Positions 12,312-23,253 of a stretch of DNA of 64,000 nucleotides are shown one piece after another (position 1 is the stretch's first letter; the number at the start of each line of letters is the position of its first letter). This stretch comes from Promerops cafer (lineage: Eukaryota; Chordata; Aves; Passeriformes; Nectariniidae): NCBI GenBank assembly GCA_013398275.1, contig VZSE01013367.1, positions 312,200-376,199 of the forward strand, in the 5' to 3' direction. The notes under the pieces are model-generated. The model saw nothing but the letters and a program-made list of their open reading frames with translations, did no database searches and had not been told where the DNA came from. Both the position numbers and the translations under genes were made by a program.

Positions 12312-12870
12312 ATGCTAGTTCTCAGGTTGCTCAATGTTGTCGCTCCAGCCTACTTCTTGTGCATCTCCCTAGTGACCTTCGTCCTCCAGATCTTTGTCTT
12401 CATCCCCAGCATGTTCAGAGACCCTTCCACCACCCCACTTTTCTCGCCTGCTCTGCTGCATGGGGCCCTCTTTCTCTTCCTCTCAGCTAATGCCCTGGGC
12501 AACTACGTCCTTGTGATCCAGAACTCCCCCGAGGACTTGGGCAAGGACTTAAACTTGGGCAAAGGAGCTGAAGTGGCAGACTGGCTGGATGGAAGCAGGT
12601 CCCCTGGCTCAGCCTTGCCCAGCACTCACTTCTGTAGACTGTGTGCCAGAGTCACCCAGAGGCATGACCACCACTGTTTCTTCACAGGGAACTGCATCGG
12701 GAGCAGGAACATGCGAAACTTCATCATGTTCTGCCTCTACACCTCCCTGGCTTGCCTTGACTCCCTGGTGGCAGGCATGGCTTACATTTCTGCGACACTT
12801 TCCATGTCCTTTGCGGACCCACTGGCCTTCCTCACTCTTCTGCCTCACTCCATCAGCCAGTTCTTCTCAG
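12312..12870 (+). CDS. ZDHHC22: ZDHHC22 palmitoyltransferase, coding exon 1 (residues 1-187)
   Basis: This encodes the N-terminal two thirds of ZDHHC22, a DHHC-family protein S-acyltransferase that attaches palmitate to cysteines of membrane proteins; the mammalian protein is an ER/Golgi enzyme expressed mainly in brain. Hydrophobic segments sit at about residues 9-31, 46-66 and 137-160. The catalytic core reads RHDHHCFFTGNCIG, with DHHC at 119-122 and Cys122 as the acyl-accepting residue. The cysteine-rich domain is reduced: C108 and C111 are present, the usual third cysteine of that cluster is Val114, and the usual upstream CxxC pair is absent, as I recall for this subfamily. The exon ends at a clean donor (CAG then gtaagg) in phase 1. 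The open frame runs on to 13010, but the extension lacks family similarity and is intron. The linker before the DHHC core is about 11 residues longer than I recall in human. Confidence 0.95.
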
Positions 12871-15800
12871 GTAAGGACTCCTTGCTCAGAGATGAGAAGC
12901 ATGTTCCTCCTCCAGAGCTCTTGGGATGGGGGGACCTGATCTTCCTGGATAGCCATCTGTGTGGAGGTGTGGTATGGAAATGGACAAGAGGGGCAATTGG
13001 CCTTCTTTGAAGGCTACAGCCAGCCTTTTCAAAAGACTTTGCTTCACCTGAAATAGAAGCTGGGACCCTCTCCAGGTTACATCCGTAGCTATATTCCCAA
13101 TGCATTAGGCTCTGGAAAATGCCCCATACCCAGCTTGGTGGTGATAGACTAGAGCTATCTGTTGTGCAGGATGTGTGTTGTGATTAGACAGAGGAGATGG
13201 ATTTCACTGCAGGTACGCGGGATCTTTTGCCTGTCCTACAGGTAGAGGTGGGGGGTCCTGTAGGCTTTTGTACCCTACAAATCTGCATGTTCCCCATATC
13301 CTAGCAGGTATATATATTCCAGGTCCACTCACTCCCTTCACTGTCACCCACCTCCTGCCCCCAAGCAGTGCAAACTTACTGAGATCTTTTCAGACTTCCA
13401 GCACAGCAGAATTGGGGTTCAGGCAACAGAAACTGAGAGAGGAGTTAACGTGGCATGATTAGCTACCTGTCTTGTGACCCCAGTCTGGGACACAAATCCA
13501 CAGAGAACCAGGGGAAATTCTCCTGTTCTTTGCAAAAGCTCCACACCAAAAGCAAATACCTCCTTCTCCTTGCTACCATTCCTCACCCTTCTTTCTACTT
13601 CTTCCCCTTTCCCCTCTCTCACTGCCTTTCTGTAAATCTCCACAACCCTTCTGCTTCCCTCTCCTGATTTTGCTCCCATAACTCATCCTCTGCTCCTGCA
13701 GGGCAAGAAGCCTTGCCTCTTCAGCTTTCAACACACCCTCAAACTCTCCAACCTCGACCCTTTCTCTGTCCAAACCCAGGAGTTAGACAGATCCTGACCT
13801 CAGAGAAGGGATTATGCAGACATCCTAGACTGTTACTCTGCCCTGAGAGCGACTGCAGAAAATTGCTGTCTCCCCCCTATGCAGCTCCTGCCTCATACAC
13901 TTACATCAGCTTTTACTAGACTAAAATAGGTATCCCATATATTTTAGCTTTGCAGGTTCAGCTGAGCTCAGTAAGAAGGGAGTCTGTTTTGGCTTGTGCA
14001 CTCATCAGAAGTGTTGATTAAGATCTGGGTGTGGAGACTCCACTGCTGGGAATACAGGAGCCAGAGAGGCCCCAGCTTGCTTTTCAGATTCCAGGCTGGG
14101 TTGCCATCTGAAAACAAACAAATATCTCTCTACTTGGCAAATTTGCAGATTTGTCATGGTAATCACTGAAAGACAATAAACATGAAATCCTGCCATGACA
14201 TTTTTATGGAATCATTTTTCCAACTAGAAGAATTTTTGTAAATAATATTGCATGAGCTTTACCAGCATTAAAAACACTGGGGATGATTTTCCCCTGTGCC
14301 TAAGCTCTGCTCAGCACAGCAGTCTGGGAGGGAGAACAGGGATATGGGAGGAGATTATCAAGGAATTAGTTCTCTCTGACTCTGAGGGCTCATCTGCACA
14401 GAGGTGGGTCCTGGCATATATTTGCAGAGACACTGAAGTGCCCCAGCTCTGGTGGCAGCAACTGTGATGCCAATACAGCATGTGAACAGTGTTTGAGTGG
14501 GACACAGTGTGGCTGAGTGCAGAGCTAAGAGCCAGAACACCTTTGAGAAGCAGCAGTTTCCAGCAGTTCCTAGCAGCTCCCACCAAACCTCTAGTTCTGC
14601 TGAGAAGAGAACTGCTGCCCCACACAGCAAGTTACAGGCATGGGGTATCTTGATTTCTTGGGAGGAAGGGCCTACTGGGCTTCTACCAGCACATTTAATC
14701 TCCATTTCAGGAAAGAAAAACAGAGTCTTGAACGGTTACCTGGAAGGGTTGCTCACACAGTATTTTTCAGCTCATGTAACTACTACTTAAGGGTTGTTGT
14801 ATGATCCAAACAGAGGACTTCGATAGCAGGGAAAAAACTTTATCTTTCTTCTTCTCCACCATGCCCACTGTACTGCAGAAGTAATAAAGGAGGATGAAGG
14901 GTTAATCTGCTGGTCTTATGTCAACTAAATGTTCCCTACTTTCATGCTGGGAAGGTTTTCAGCTGGCTCATTCTGCCCAGACTGTACTCAGGCATGGATT
15001 TCAGAATCTGACCCAACGTCAATAACTATAGCTTACAATACAGCTTTTCTGGCATGGACAATATATGGCAATATAAGCTGGAGATCACACTGGGTCACTT
15101 AGAGCAAAAAAGAATCCAAGACTAAAAGAGACTGGGGATGAGGGGCAAATGGAGAGAACTATTGTAAACACATCATACTGGACCACACAAAATAAATTAT
15201 AGAAAATTCTTTATGTAGGTGGCCTGAAGAAAAGGTTGAAAAAATCATGTATCTGGAAAGGATGGCTCAGAGATGCTTAATATTTTCAAGGGGAAACAAG
15301 GGTAATTACTTCCTGAATGTTGAATTTCAGCAGGTCGGATAAATAAAGCTTATAGGTGCCTTGCAAAGGGTCTAAAGAAAACGTCTCTCTCCATATCCCA
15401 TCTCAGTATCAGCTGTAGGAAAAAACAAATGTCTGTCACACTCTGGTCCAGTAAAAGAGGGACAGAGAATCCAGTATTTGGCTCTGGGCTTCCTACCTGG
15501 TAGACTAAGTTATTCTGACAGAATTGGTATGAGGATTTGTCATTATCCTAAGGGGCTTGTTCTTTTCTTGCTGTGTTGCATACGGAGCCTACTGAGCTGA
15601 ATGGGATCTAATAAGAAGGGAAAGATGACATTTAGGAAGAAAACGGAATGATTCCTGCACCTTTTTCAAGTGAAGACAGTCTCTGAAAGCTTGAGGCTGT
15701 AGTCAGTGTCCTTACAAATTATCCTCAGAGGAGCTGCCCCAATCTCTCACTTACAGCACTGCCAGGTAGAAAAGATGGGATTCACAGATTGCAAAACCAG

Positions 15801-17077
15801 GTGATACCACTTAATCCAGCCTTCTGAATAAGGGAAGCAAGAGATGCACATCCAGTGACCCTTCTGTTGAACTTAAAACCTGAAGCACCCATGTACCTCT
15901 TTTAGGCAGCACACCTCTATTGTCCAAGCAATCCCTGCTCTATCACAGTTGGTCTTGTAGGGCCCACGGTCTTCCAGAGGAACAGAAGCATGTGAGAGCT
16001 TTTTTATTTCTAAACCTTATAGGAACCAGTGAAAAGATACCAGCTATTTAAAGCTGTATTGACACACATTTCATTTCCTTTGTGTAAATATGCCTGTGTG
16101 TAAATATGGGTGTTTAATAATATACCAATATGCATGAAATACATGCATAAACATCATATGGGCACACAGAGAATTTTATATTAATGGGTTTAGATCTGCT
16201 TACACACTGAAAGGTCACTCAGTGATGCCTGCTGTTATACTAATATTTTCCAGAAGGAGTTCTAAAATCATTGTAGAGGAAAGGGCCGACAAAATATTCT
16301 TATTCAAATATATTCACCACAAATATATACAGAAAACCCCCCAGTTGAATTAGGAGCTTCAGATATTCAAAGTATTTTGAGTATTCTAGCAGCAGCTAAT
16401 AAAAGGAGTTTGGATTGTATTTTAGAAAGATTTCTGTTTCTTTCCTGCAGTCACATGAAAACTGCCTTGCAGCAAAGGTAGGAAAGTCATTATTGATCTA
16501 TTTTTCTTTTTTAACATTTACATATATATATGTATATATGTATATATGTATATATGTATATATATGCACACATAGTCATATAGTAGAGACGGAGAAAAAG
16601 AGAAATCCGAAATATTTCTGCCTTGTGTTAATGCAAACAGTAAGGCTTCTTAGAAGGATCTACAGGCTGTAGGATCCAGTTGTCTTTTCAAAATCCTAGA
16701 AATCTTAGATTCCCTGTGATGAGCAGGTAAATCCTTAAATGAAATAATCATTGTTCAGAATAGTGCTGAAGTCTTATAGATATGCTTTACTTCTGGCTGA
16801 ATTTATCCCTCTAATCTAGATCCTCACATTAACAGCAAAAGGAGAAGTGTACAAGAGTCCATTACCATTTTAGTATTTCCACAGCAGGTCCATTGCATCA
16901 GACACTATGAAGGAAATAATTTAATATGGTTAGAGCAACCAGCCTGTCCTGTTCCTACCTCCCCACTTGTGGCCAGAGAAAACAGGTGGTTCATTGGTTC
17001 CTGGGGCTGTGTTACATTACATGTGGGGTGTGTCTAAGCTCTTTCTTTTATTGTCCTCCCTCCCTCCTGGTTTTCAG
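12871..17077 (+). other. ZDHHC22 intron
   Basis: The intron is about 4.2 kb with gtaagg at the 5' end and a pyrimidine-rich ttttcag at the 3' end. I see no extra coding exon in it. It contains a TATATATG-type microsatellite near 16.52-16.57 kb. The open frames inside (for example 13419-13679 and 14497-14790) show no domain. Confidence 0.85.
16518..16568 (+). repeat. (TATATATG)n microsatellite
   Basis: Alternating TA/TG sequence of about 50 bp lies inside the ZDHHC22 intron. The short tyrosine/isoleucine-rich open frame over it is the repeat translated. Confidence 0.9.
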
Positions 17078-17343
17078 GAGCTCTCCTTAGCTCTGAGATG
17101 TTTGTCATCCTCATGCTCTACCTCTGGCTTGGGATTGGACTGGCCTGCGCCGGTTTCTGCTGCCACCAGATGCTGCTGATCCTGCGTGGGCAGACACGGT
17201 ACCAGGTGCGGAAAGGAATGCTGGTAAGAGCCCGGCCCTGGAGGGAGAACCTGCAAGAAGTCTTTGGCAAGAAGTGGCTGATAGGACTTCTCATCCCTGT
17301 ACAGAACGTGGAAAGTAGCTACCATAGGCAGAAAGAGAAATAA
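17078..17343 (+). CDS. ZDHHC22: ZDHHC22 palmitoyltransferase, coding exon 2 (residues 187-274, stop)
   Basis: This is the last coding exon. It begins after ttttcag at 17077, and its first two bases complete the split glycine codon (residue 187) left by exon 1, so the frame joins without a break. The exon supplies the fourth hydrophobic segment at about residues 194-214 (MFVILMLYLWLGIGLACAG) and a basic cytosolic tail with a VRKGM...RPWRENLQEVFGKKW block that is well conserved in the family. It ends at TAA 17341-17343. The joined protein is 274 residues against 263 that I recall for human, and the difference is accounted for by the longer linker encoded in exon 1. An in-frame ATG at 17098 is internal to the exon and not a start. 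Confidence 0.95.
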
Positions 17344-17784
17344 AATCCCCATGCGTGTGTGTGCATCCCACGCGCACAACACCTTCCCTGTTCTCTCCCA
17401 CTGTCTCCTGGATCACTACAGAGCTGGGCTACTCCATCTCTTGGGATTGCAGCCACTGTGGGAGGAAAGGATGGGCTATCAAACAGAATAAATTTAGCAA
17501 ACTCTACAAACCACGTAGGTGAGATACTGCAGCTTAGTAGTCACATCATTGCACCTGCATATGTGGCAACAGCCTTTGAACTAGCAGAAAACTTAGTCAG
17601 ACCCTCCTGTGGCTTCCTGTCTGATTCCCCCAGTCCCCAGCCCCATCAGTCACCCTATATAGTCTTAACAGACTGCAGCAGGAGCCTGGGCTGTTGTGGA
17701 AGACTGTTAAAATGGTGTCTAGTCTTTGGGAGGGTTTTGTGGAGTGCCCTTTTGGCTCTTATATACTTGAGGTAACTTCACATG
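17344..17784 (+). other. Likely ZDHHC22 3' UTR
   Basis: Sequence directly after the stop. A canonical AATAAA lies at 17487-17492, about 145 bases past the stop, and is the first candidate polyadenylation signal. Further AATAAA motifs occur downstream (about 18.25, 19.02 and 19.22 kb), so a longer transcript is possible. The open frame at 17359-17775 is probably untranslated. Confidence 0.5.
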
Positions 17785-17925
17785 AGAGCATCGTTCCAGA
17801 AGTGTTTGGACAATGATCTCAGGTACATGGTGTGGTTCTTTAGATTGTCCTGTGCAGGGCAAAGAGTTGGATTTCAATGATCCTTGTGGGTCTCTTCCAT
17901 CTCAAGATATGATTCTTGATTCACA
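17785..17925 (+). mobile_element. CR1 retrotransposon 3' tail
   Basis: The order matches a common avian CR1 3' end: 'gttccagaagtgtttggaca', 'attgtcctgtgcagggc', 'gagttggatttcaatgatcc', 'ttgtgggtctcttccatctc', then a degraded ATTCTTG tail. It is short, 5'-truncated and diverged. It lies just past, or inside, the possible ZDHHC22 3' UTR. Confidence 0.85.
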
Positions 17926-20900
17926 ATACTGACAAGCCCTCAATAACAGAACTGCAGTGCAATCAAGCTGTCCTAGGAACAGGCTATGAACATGGTTAAT
18001 GCATCAGGTAAACCTTCTCTCCACAGGCTAGAAAATCAGGAGGAAGACAAAAAGAAATTGAGAATTTCTCATTTCTGTTCTTGATCTGTTCCCTATACAA
18101 TGACAGGCCAATACTGTAGCTCTGCTACTTATTTTTAGCAATCCTTTGTCCAATGACAGAGTCCAGGCAAAGCTGCCCTTCTGACAGGGAGCAGCAAGCA
18201 GATAAATCATGGTCAGATGGAGGGACAAGGAGAGGAAACCACAAAGGCAAATAAAAATGCTGTGTTTGAGAAGCTGTGTGATTAGACAGGCTATGCATAC
18301 CTGTGAGAGAGACAGAAGAAAGTGTGGCCACACAGCAAGCAGTAGGAGGGTGCCAAGAGCATTGCTGCTGTGTCAGAGCCCTCTCACAGGGGACACCTGC
18401 ACCATCAGTGCTGTGAAGAGTTCAAAATCCCAGACAGGGAGGTTTTCCAGCCCATCAGGGCACTTCATTTTTGCACTAAAACAAACAGAAGAATGCTTTT
18501 CTCAGACATCCCTGCCACACTTTAGTTACAGGTTCTCCAGGGCAATTCCCTCTTGCATTGCTGCAGAGGGGTAAAATCGTCCATGTTATAACTCCATTAA
18601 GGATGTTAATAGAATTACTACAGGGATTAATCAACTTCATGTGTCTGTTGTTTTTTAGCTGCAGCAGCAGCCCATTAGATCACTGCTGAGATCCTATGCT
18701 TATAGATGCCTTAACAAAGGATACCCTAATATCTCTACCAGGATCATAGCACCAGATTCCCCAGCAGCTGCAATGAGAAGCCTCTGTTTTGGCAAACTGC
18801 ATCAGCTTATGTGGGCTGGGTAGGAATCCATTGCTTCTCTTTAATAGGCTGGGGAGTATGCTGACAAGCCGTGCAAAATGTTATTTCTTCCTCAGAAAGG
18901 CTCTTGGTGTGTTCCAAATAGTGGAATGCACCTTGCTTTTATCCTTGAGTTTCTCACAAACCAGAATGGAGTCACTTGTTCCTACAGGCTTTGTAACCAT
19001 CTTTGAGCTCTTTACACTTGAATAAACGTTTGAATCAATAACAAACGAAGTCTATTGTGATGAGCAGAGTAACTGGGATATATTGGAAAATATACTGGAA
19101 AAACCCTTAGGTGGATAACTAAAACATGGAGGATATACATCCTTCCACACTGTGTGTGTTCGCATGAACACACCATTGTTTCTGTGTGTAATATGCTGTA
19201 TTTTCTCTAACAGTGAACAATAAACAGTATTCTGATTTTTTACATGAGCTGTATTGTGCTTTTTGACAGTTAGCTGTCATTAGCTGTCTCTGTACATTTG
19301 TTACAGCATACACACGGATGTGACAAAGGAAGAAATTAGGATTTGTTTATTGGCTTTGCCAATAATTCATCATGTGATTTTTGACAAGTCCTTTCATCCT
19401 CCCTACTTTAATGTAATGACCAATCTAAAAATGCATCTAATAACCAATTTGCAGACCCATTCTAATTTTTATTTATAAATTACACTACCAAACTCATACC
19501 TCGTAAACTCAAAGCTATGGGAAAATTAAGCTATTATCATCATACATAAACAGCATCTTGACATAAATTTTTCCTTCCTGGCAAATGGTGTCAAGGTGAG
19601 CAGACAGTCACCTAGACACTGGAACCAGAGCCAGAGTCTCATGCCATACACTTTGCTGTGGAAGGATTATTCTTGTTCCACAGACTCACTGATACTACTT
19701 CTCCACTTTGGTAGACTTAAAGACAACAGGCTTTCATCATTTCAGCCAGAAGCTACCTCCTATCAGCAGAAATTGTGGTTTGACATCTTTGCCCTCTGCT
19801 TTTGGCTTTTGAGGGACACTGCAGTCTCGGGCAGCTTATGGCACTTGGCACCTGCTGCCACAGTGCCTCGGGCTGTAAAGCTCCTTAGGGCTGCACACTG
19901 AGAAGGGCAAAACAACTCGGAGTTTCAGTGGGCCACTCTGCAAGGATAGAAGCCATCCAGTACAACATTAGTTGCTCATGAAGCCTGCTGCCTCTTCACA
20001 TCAGAGCTGGATTATGCCCAGCCTGTGTCAGGGTTACAGCTGCCTGCCCTTACCACCAAATTTCAGTCCTTGCAGAAGCACAGACAGATCCCAGTTTGAG
20101 TCACTGCAGCACAGTCACGTACAACTATTCTTCCTGTCAGACACCTGTGTTACTGGCTGGAAATTGCTGCATCACCATTTTATGCAGCTAAATGGTTCAT
20201 TTGCAGCAAACTACTGGATTTCAGCAGTCGTGGTGGGACTTTCAGATGGATACAGCCTTTACAGTTACGATCCTCTGGGATGAAAAGAGCTATAAAAATG
20301 TAACATAAGGCTGACCCTCGATATTGGCTTATTTCTCTGCTCATTCCCAAGTGCACAGACTGCCCTGTTTGTGGTAGTCGTTCTACAGAAATGGTTAAGA
20401 GTATTTTTTTAATTAGTCAGCTGCCCTGACAGCCCTTCCTTGTCATGCCTTTCTATACTTACAGAAATCCTTGGAAAGAAAATGTAACAGGGCTCAACAA
20501 CTGTGAACAGTACCTTTGCTCTTAGCTATGATTTAGTAAACGAAGCTGAGCTCAATGGCAATGTCGCAAATTCTAAATCTGTTCAATGGCTCTAAAGTTT
20601 TCTAAGGATAAATAATAAAAGCTTTTCATCTTCTGTGCTTAAAAAGTCATTACTTACTATTTGCATTTCATTACATAGCAGCTGCAATAGCAAATATATT
20701 TTGGAACATGATTTCTTGTGACAATGTTTAAATACTTGCAAAGGTTTTAAAAATAAAGCACTTAGGCCTCTCTGGCTTTGGAAAATCAGATGACCACCAG
20801 ATTTCTTCTCTGGTAATGCCAGTGGCTAAAGTAAAAGCTCCTTGTTGCTAAAGACCTTGCACAGAAACCACAGACATTTGCTTAGTGGCTTGTCTATTTT

Positions 20901-22147
20901 AAGTGTGACTATCTGAAAAAATGGTGTCACCTTTAAGATTCAGAAGTCTTTGCAATGGCAGTATAGAGGAAATGAGGGGATGCAACTCTGAAGTAAACCA
21001 GAAATCTGTTCTTATGTACAGTAAGAATCTCATAGAAAGTAAGTAGTAGATGGTGTTCCTCTCCATACTGCACTACCAGGTGGCCCTGAAGGCCTGCGAG
21101 CCCAAAGGTCTTCATTAGCTATCCTCAGAGGATACACAGTTAAAACATAAAAGTAATAAGGCACAGGGAACATAGGAGAAAAGATGACGTGAAATAGCAT
21201 TTATCTTAAGAAACAGCCAGCTCAAGGGAGATGATCACAGTCTAAAAATACTTTCAAGGAGACAGACTGAATGAATGAGAAGACTCATTAACTGAAAGGA
21301 TATAGCTGGAGGAGGACAAGCAGTCCTGGACTGAAAGAAAAGCTGAGGTCGAGAGCAATCAGAGAAAGTGGCCCCAGTGAGAGCAGAAGTGATTTGATGT
21401 GCGTAGGGATGATGAGAACCATCAGGCAGTATGAGGTATGACAACACAATTCAAGTTAACTTCATTGATTGTTGGCTGAATGGACACAAAGAAAGTGAAG
21501 AAAACTCATTGCTAATCACTTTCTGCTCAAAAAACCTCAAAGCCCCAGCAGAGCCAAAAGGGTTTTTCTCTCTTGAACAGCAAATTACGTTACAAGAAGG
21601 AGATGCATGGATAGAAACCATAAGCAGCAACAGCATAGTCCATAAAGTTCTCTTTGAGTTATTTAAAGACTAGACAGAACTATCATAGTTGGAGTAAAGC
21701 AATGACCTACTTGTCCAATACAAATGAAGGGAGAAGAAAATTTAAACCTATGTGGAGTCTCTGTGTCCTGCTTGATACTTAAATCTATGGAAACATGTCA
21801 GACAGCAAACAGCAAGATGGTCTTTAATAATGACATGTACAGAAGTGGGGTTTTTGATTTTCCAGCTCTTTTCTGGAAAGCCAGGGGAATAAAGAATCAT
21901 TTGAGGTTATACCAAAAGTCAGCAAACATGGACCAAAGAGTGCTTCAGTCCTCTTAGGGAGCCATCCTGGCAGCAGCCTTGTCTTCATTACACCAAAGAG
22001 CTTTTAGCATTGGTTGTCCTCCTGAATCTAACTGGCAAGTGATGTCAGAGCTCCAGCATGCCAGTCCCATGTCACTTGAGGTTTTTGGAGCCAATTTTTT
22101 CTAGTCTCCCCAGATGTTTACAAATAAAAGTTATAAGTCCTCAAGTG
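17926..22147. other. Intergenic DNA between convergent genes
   Basis: No coding exon is recognised in about 4.2 kb downstream of ZDHHC22. The open frames (for example 18209-18574, 19596-19901 and 19972-20283) lack domains and splice support. Several AATAAA motifs could extend the ZDHHC22 3' UTR to about 19 kb. Confidence 0.4.
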
Positions 22148-23253
22148 TGTAGTGGGTTGATCCTGGCTGGACACCAGGCACCCACAAAAGCCCCTCTATT
22201 ACTCCCCTCTGCATCTGGACAGGGGAGAGAAAATATAACTAAGGAAGGGTTCATGGGTTGAGATAAGGACCAGGAGAGATCAGTCACCAAATACTGTCTT
22301 GGGTAAAAGAGACTCAAACTGGGGATATTAATTGAATTCATTACTAACAAAATCAGAGCAGGATGATAAGAAGTAAATCATAAATCTCCCCACCCCTCTC
22401 TCCCCTCCTTCCTGAGATCTACCTCCTCTCCCCCAGAGCAGTGCAGGGAGATGGGGAATGGGGGTTATGGTCAGTTCATCACTCGTTATTTCTGCTGCCA
22501 ACCAGGGAGAGGAGTCCCTCCCCTGCTCCACTGTGGGGTCCCTCTCATGGGAAACAGTCCTCCACAAACTCCTCCAACATAAGTCCATCCCATGGACAAC
22601 AGTTCTCCATGAACTGCTGCAACATGGGTCACTCTTCCAAGGGATATAGTCCTTTAGGCACAGCCTGCTACAGCGTGGGTCCCCACCAGGTCTCAAGTCC
22701 TACCAGGAAACCTGCTCCAGTGTGGGCTCCTCTCTCCATGTGTCTGCAGATCCCTGCCAGGAGCCTGTCACAGCACAGGCCTCCCACGGGGTCACAGCCT
22801 CCTCTCAGGCATCCACCTGCTCTGGTGTGGGTCTCTGCCACAGGCTGCAGGTGGATCTCTGTAGCCCTGTGGTCCTCTATGGGCTGCAGAATGACAGCTG
22901 CCTCACCATGGTCTTCACCATGGGCTACAGGGGAATCTCAGCTCAGGCACCTGGAACACTTCCTCCCTCTGCTCCACTCGGTGTCCTGCAAAGTTGCTCC
23001 TGTCATGTATTTTCACCCCGCACTTCTCTGGCTGCAATTACATCTGTTCAACAACTTTATTTTCTTCTCAATTATGTTATCACAGAGGTGTTACTCAAAT
23101 TCCTGATTGGCTCAGCCTTAGTCAGCAGCACATCCATCTTGGAGCCACCTGGCATTGACTGTTCTGGACATGGAGGAAGCTTCTGGCAGTTTCTCACGGA
23201 AGCCACCCGGTAGCCTCTCCACTACCAAAATCTGGTCATGCAGACTCAATACA
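22148..23253 (+). mobile_element. Solo LTR of an avian ERVL-type endogenous retrovirus
   Basis: About 1.1 kb begins TGTAGTGGGTTGATCCTGGC and ends CAATACA, giving the TG...CA ends of an LTR. The internal phrases are those of a widespread avian ERVL-like LTR: many near-repeats of 'cagcgtgggtcc' and 'ctgctccagtgtgggct', a 'gtcacagcctcc' block, 'tgattggctcagcc' near 23.1 kb, and a closing 'aagcttctggcagtttctca' block. The flanks are AAGTG before and CAGTG after, a target duplication matching at 4 of 5 bases. No internal gag, pol or env sequence is present, so this is a solo LTR left by recombination. The open frames inside (22441-23106, 22722-23213, 22328-22696) are repeat sequence and not genes. 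Confidence 0.92.

Noticed and set aside
12871..13010. Extension of the ZDHHC22 exon 1 reading frame past the donor
   Set aside because: The extension loses all family similarity exactly at a consensus gtaagg donor, and the next exon restores the family sequence in the right phase.
22441..23213. Open frames of 221 and 163 residues
   Set aside because: They lie wholly inside the solo LTR and reflect its internal near-repeats; LTRs of this family do not encode proteins.
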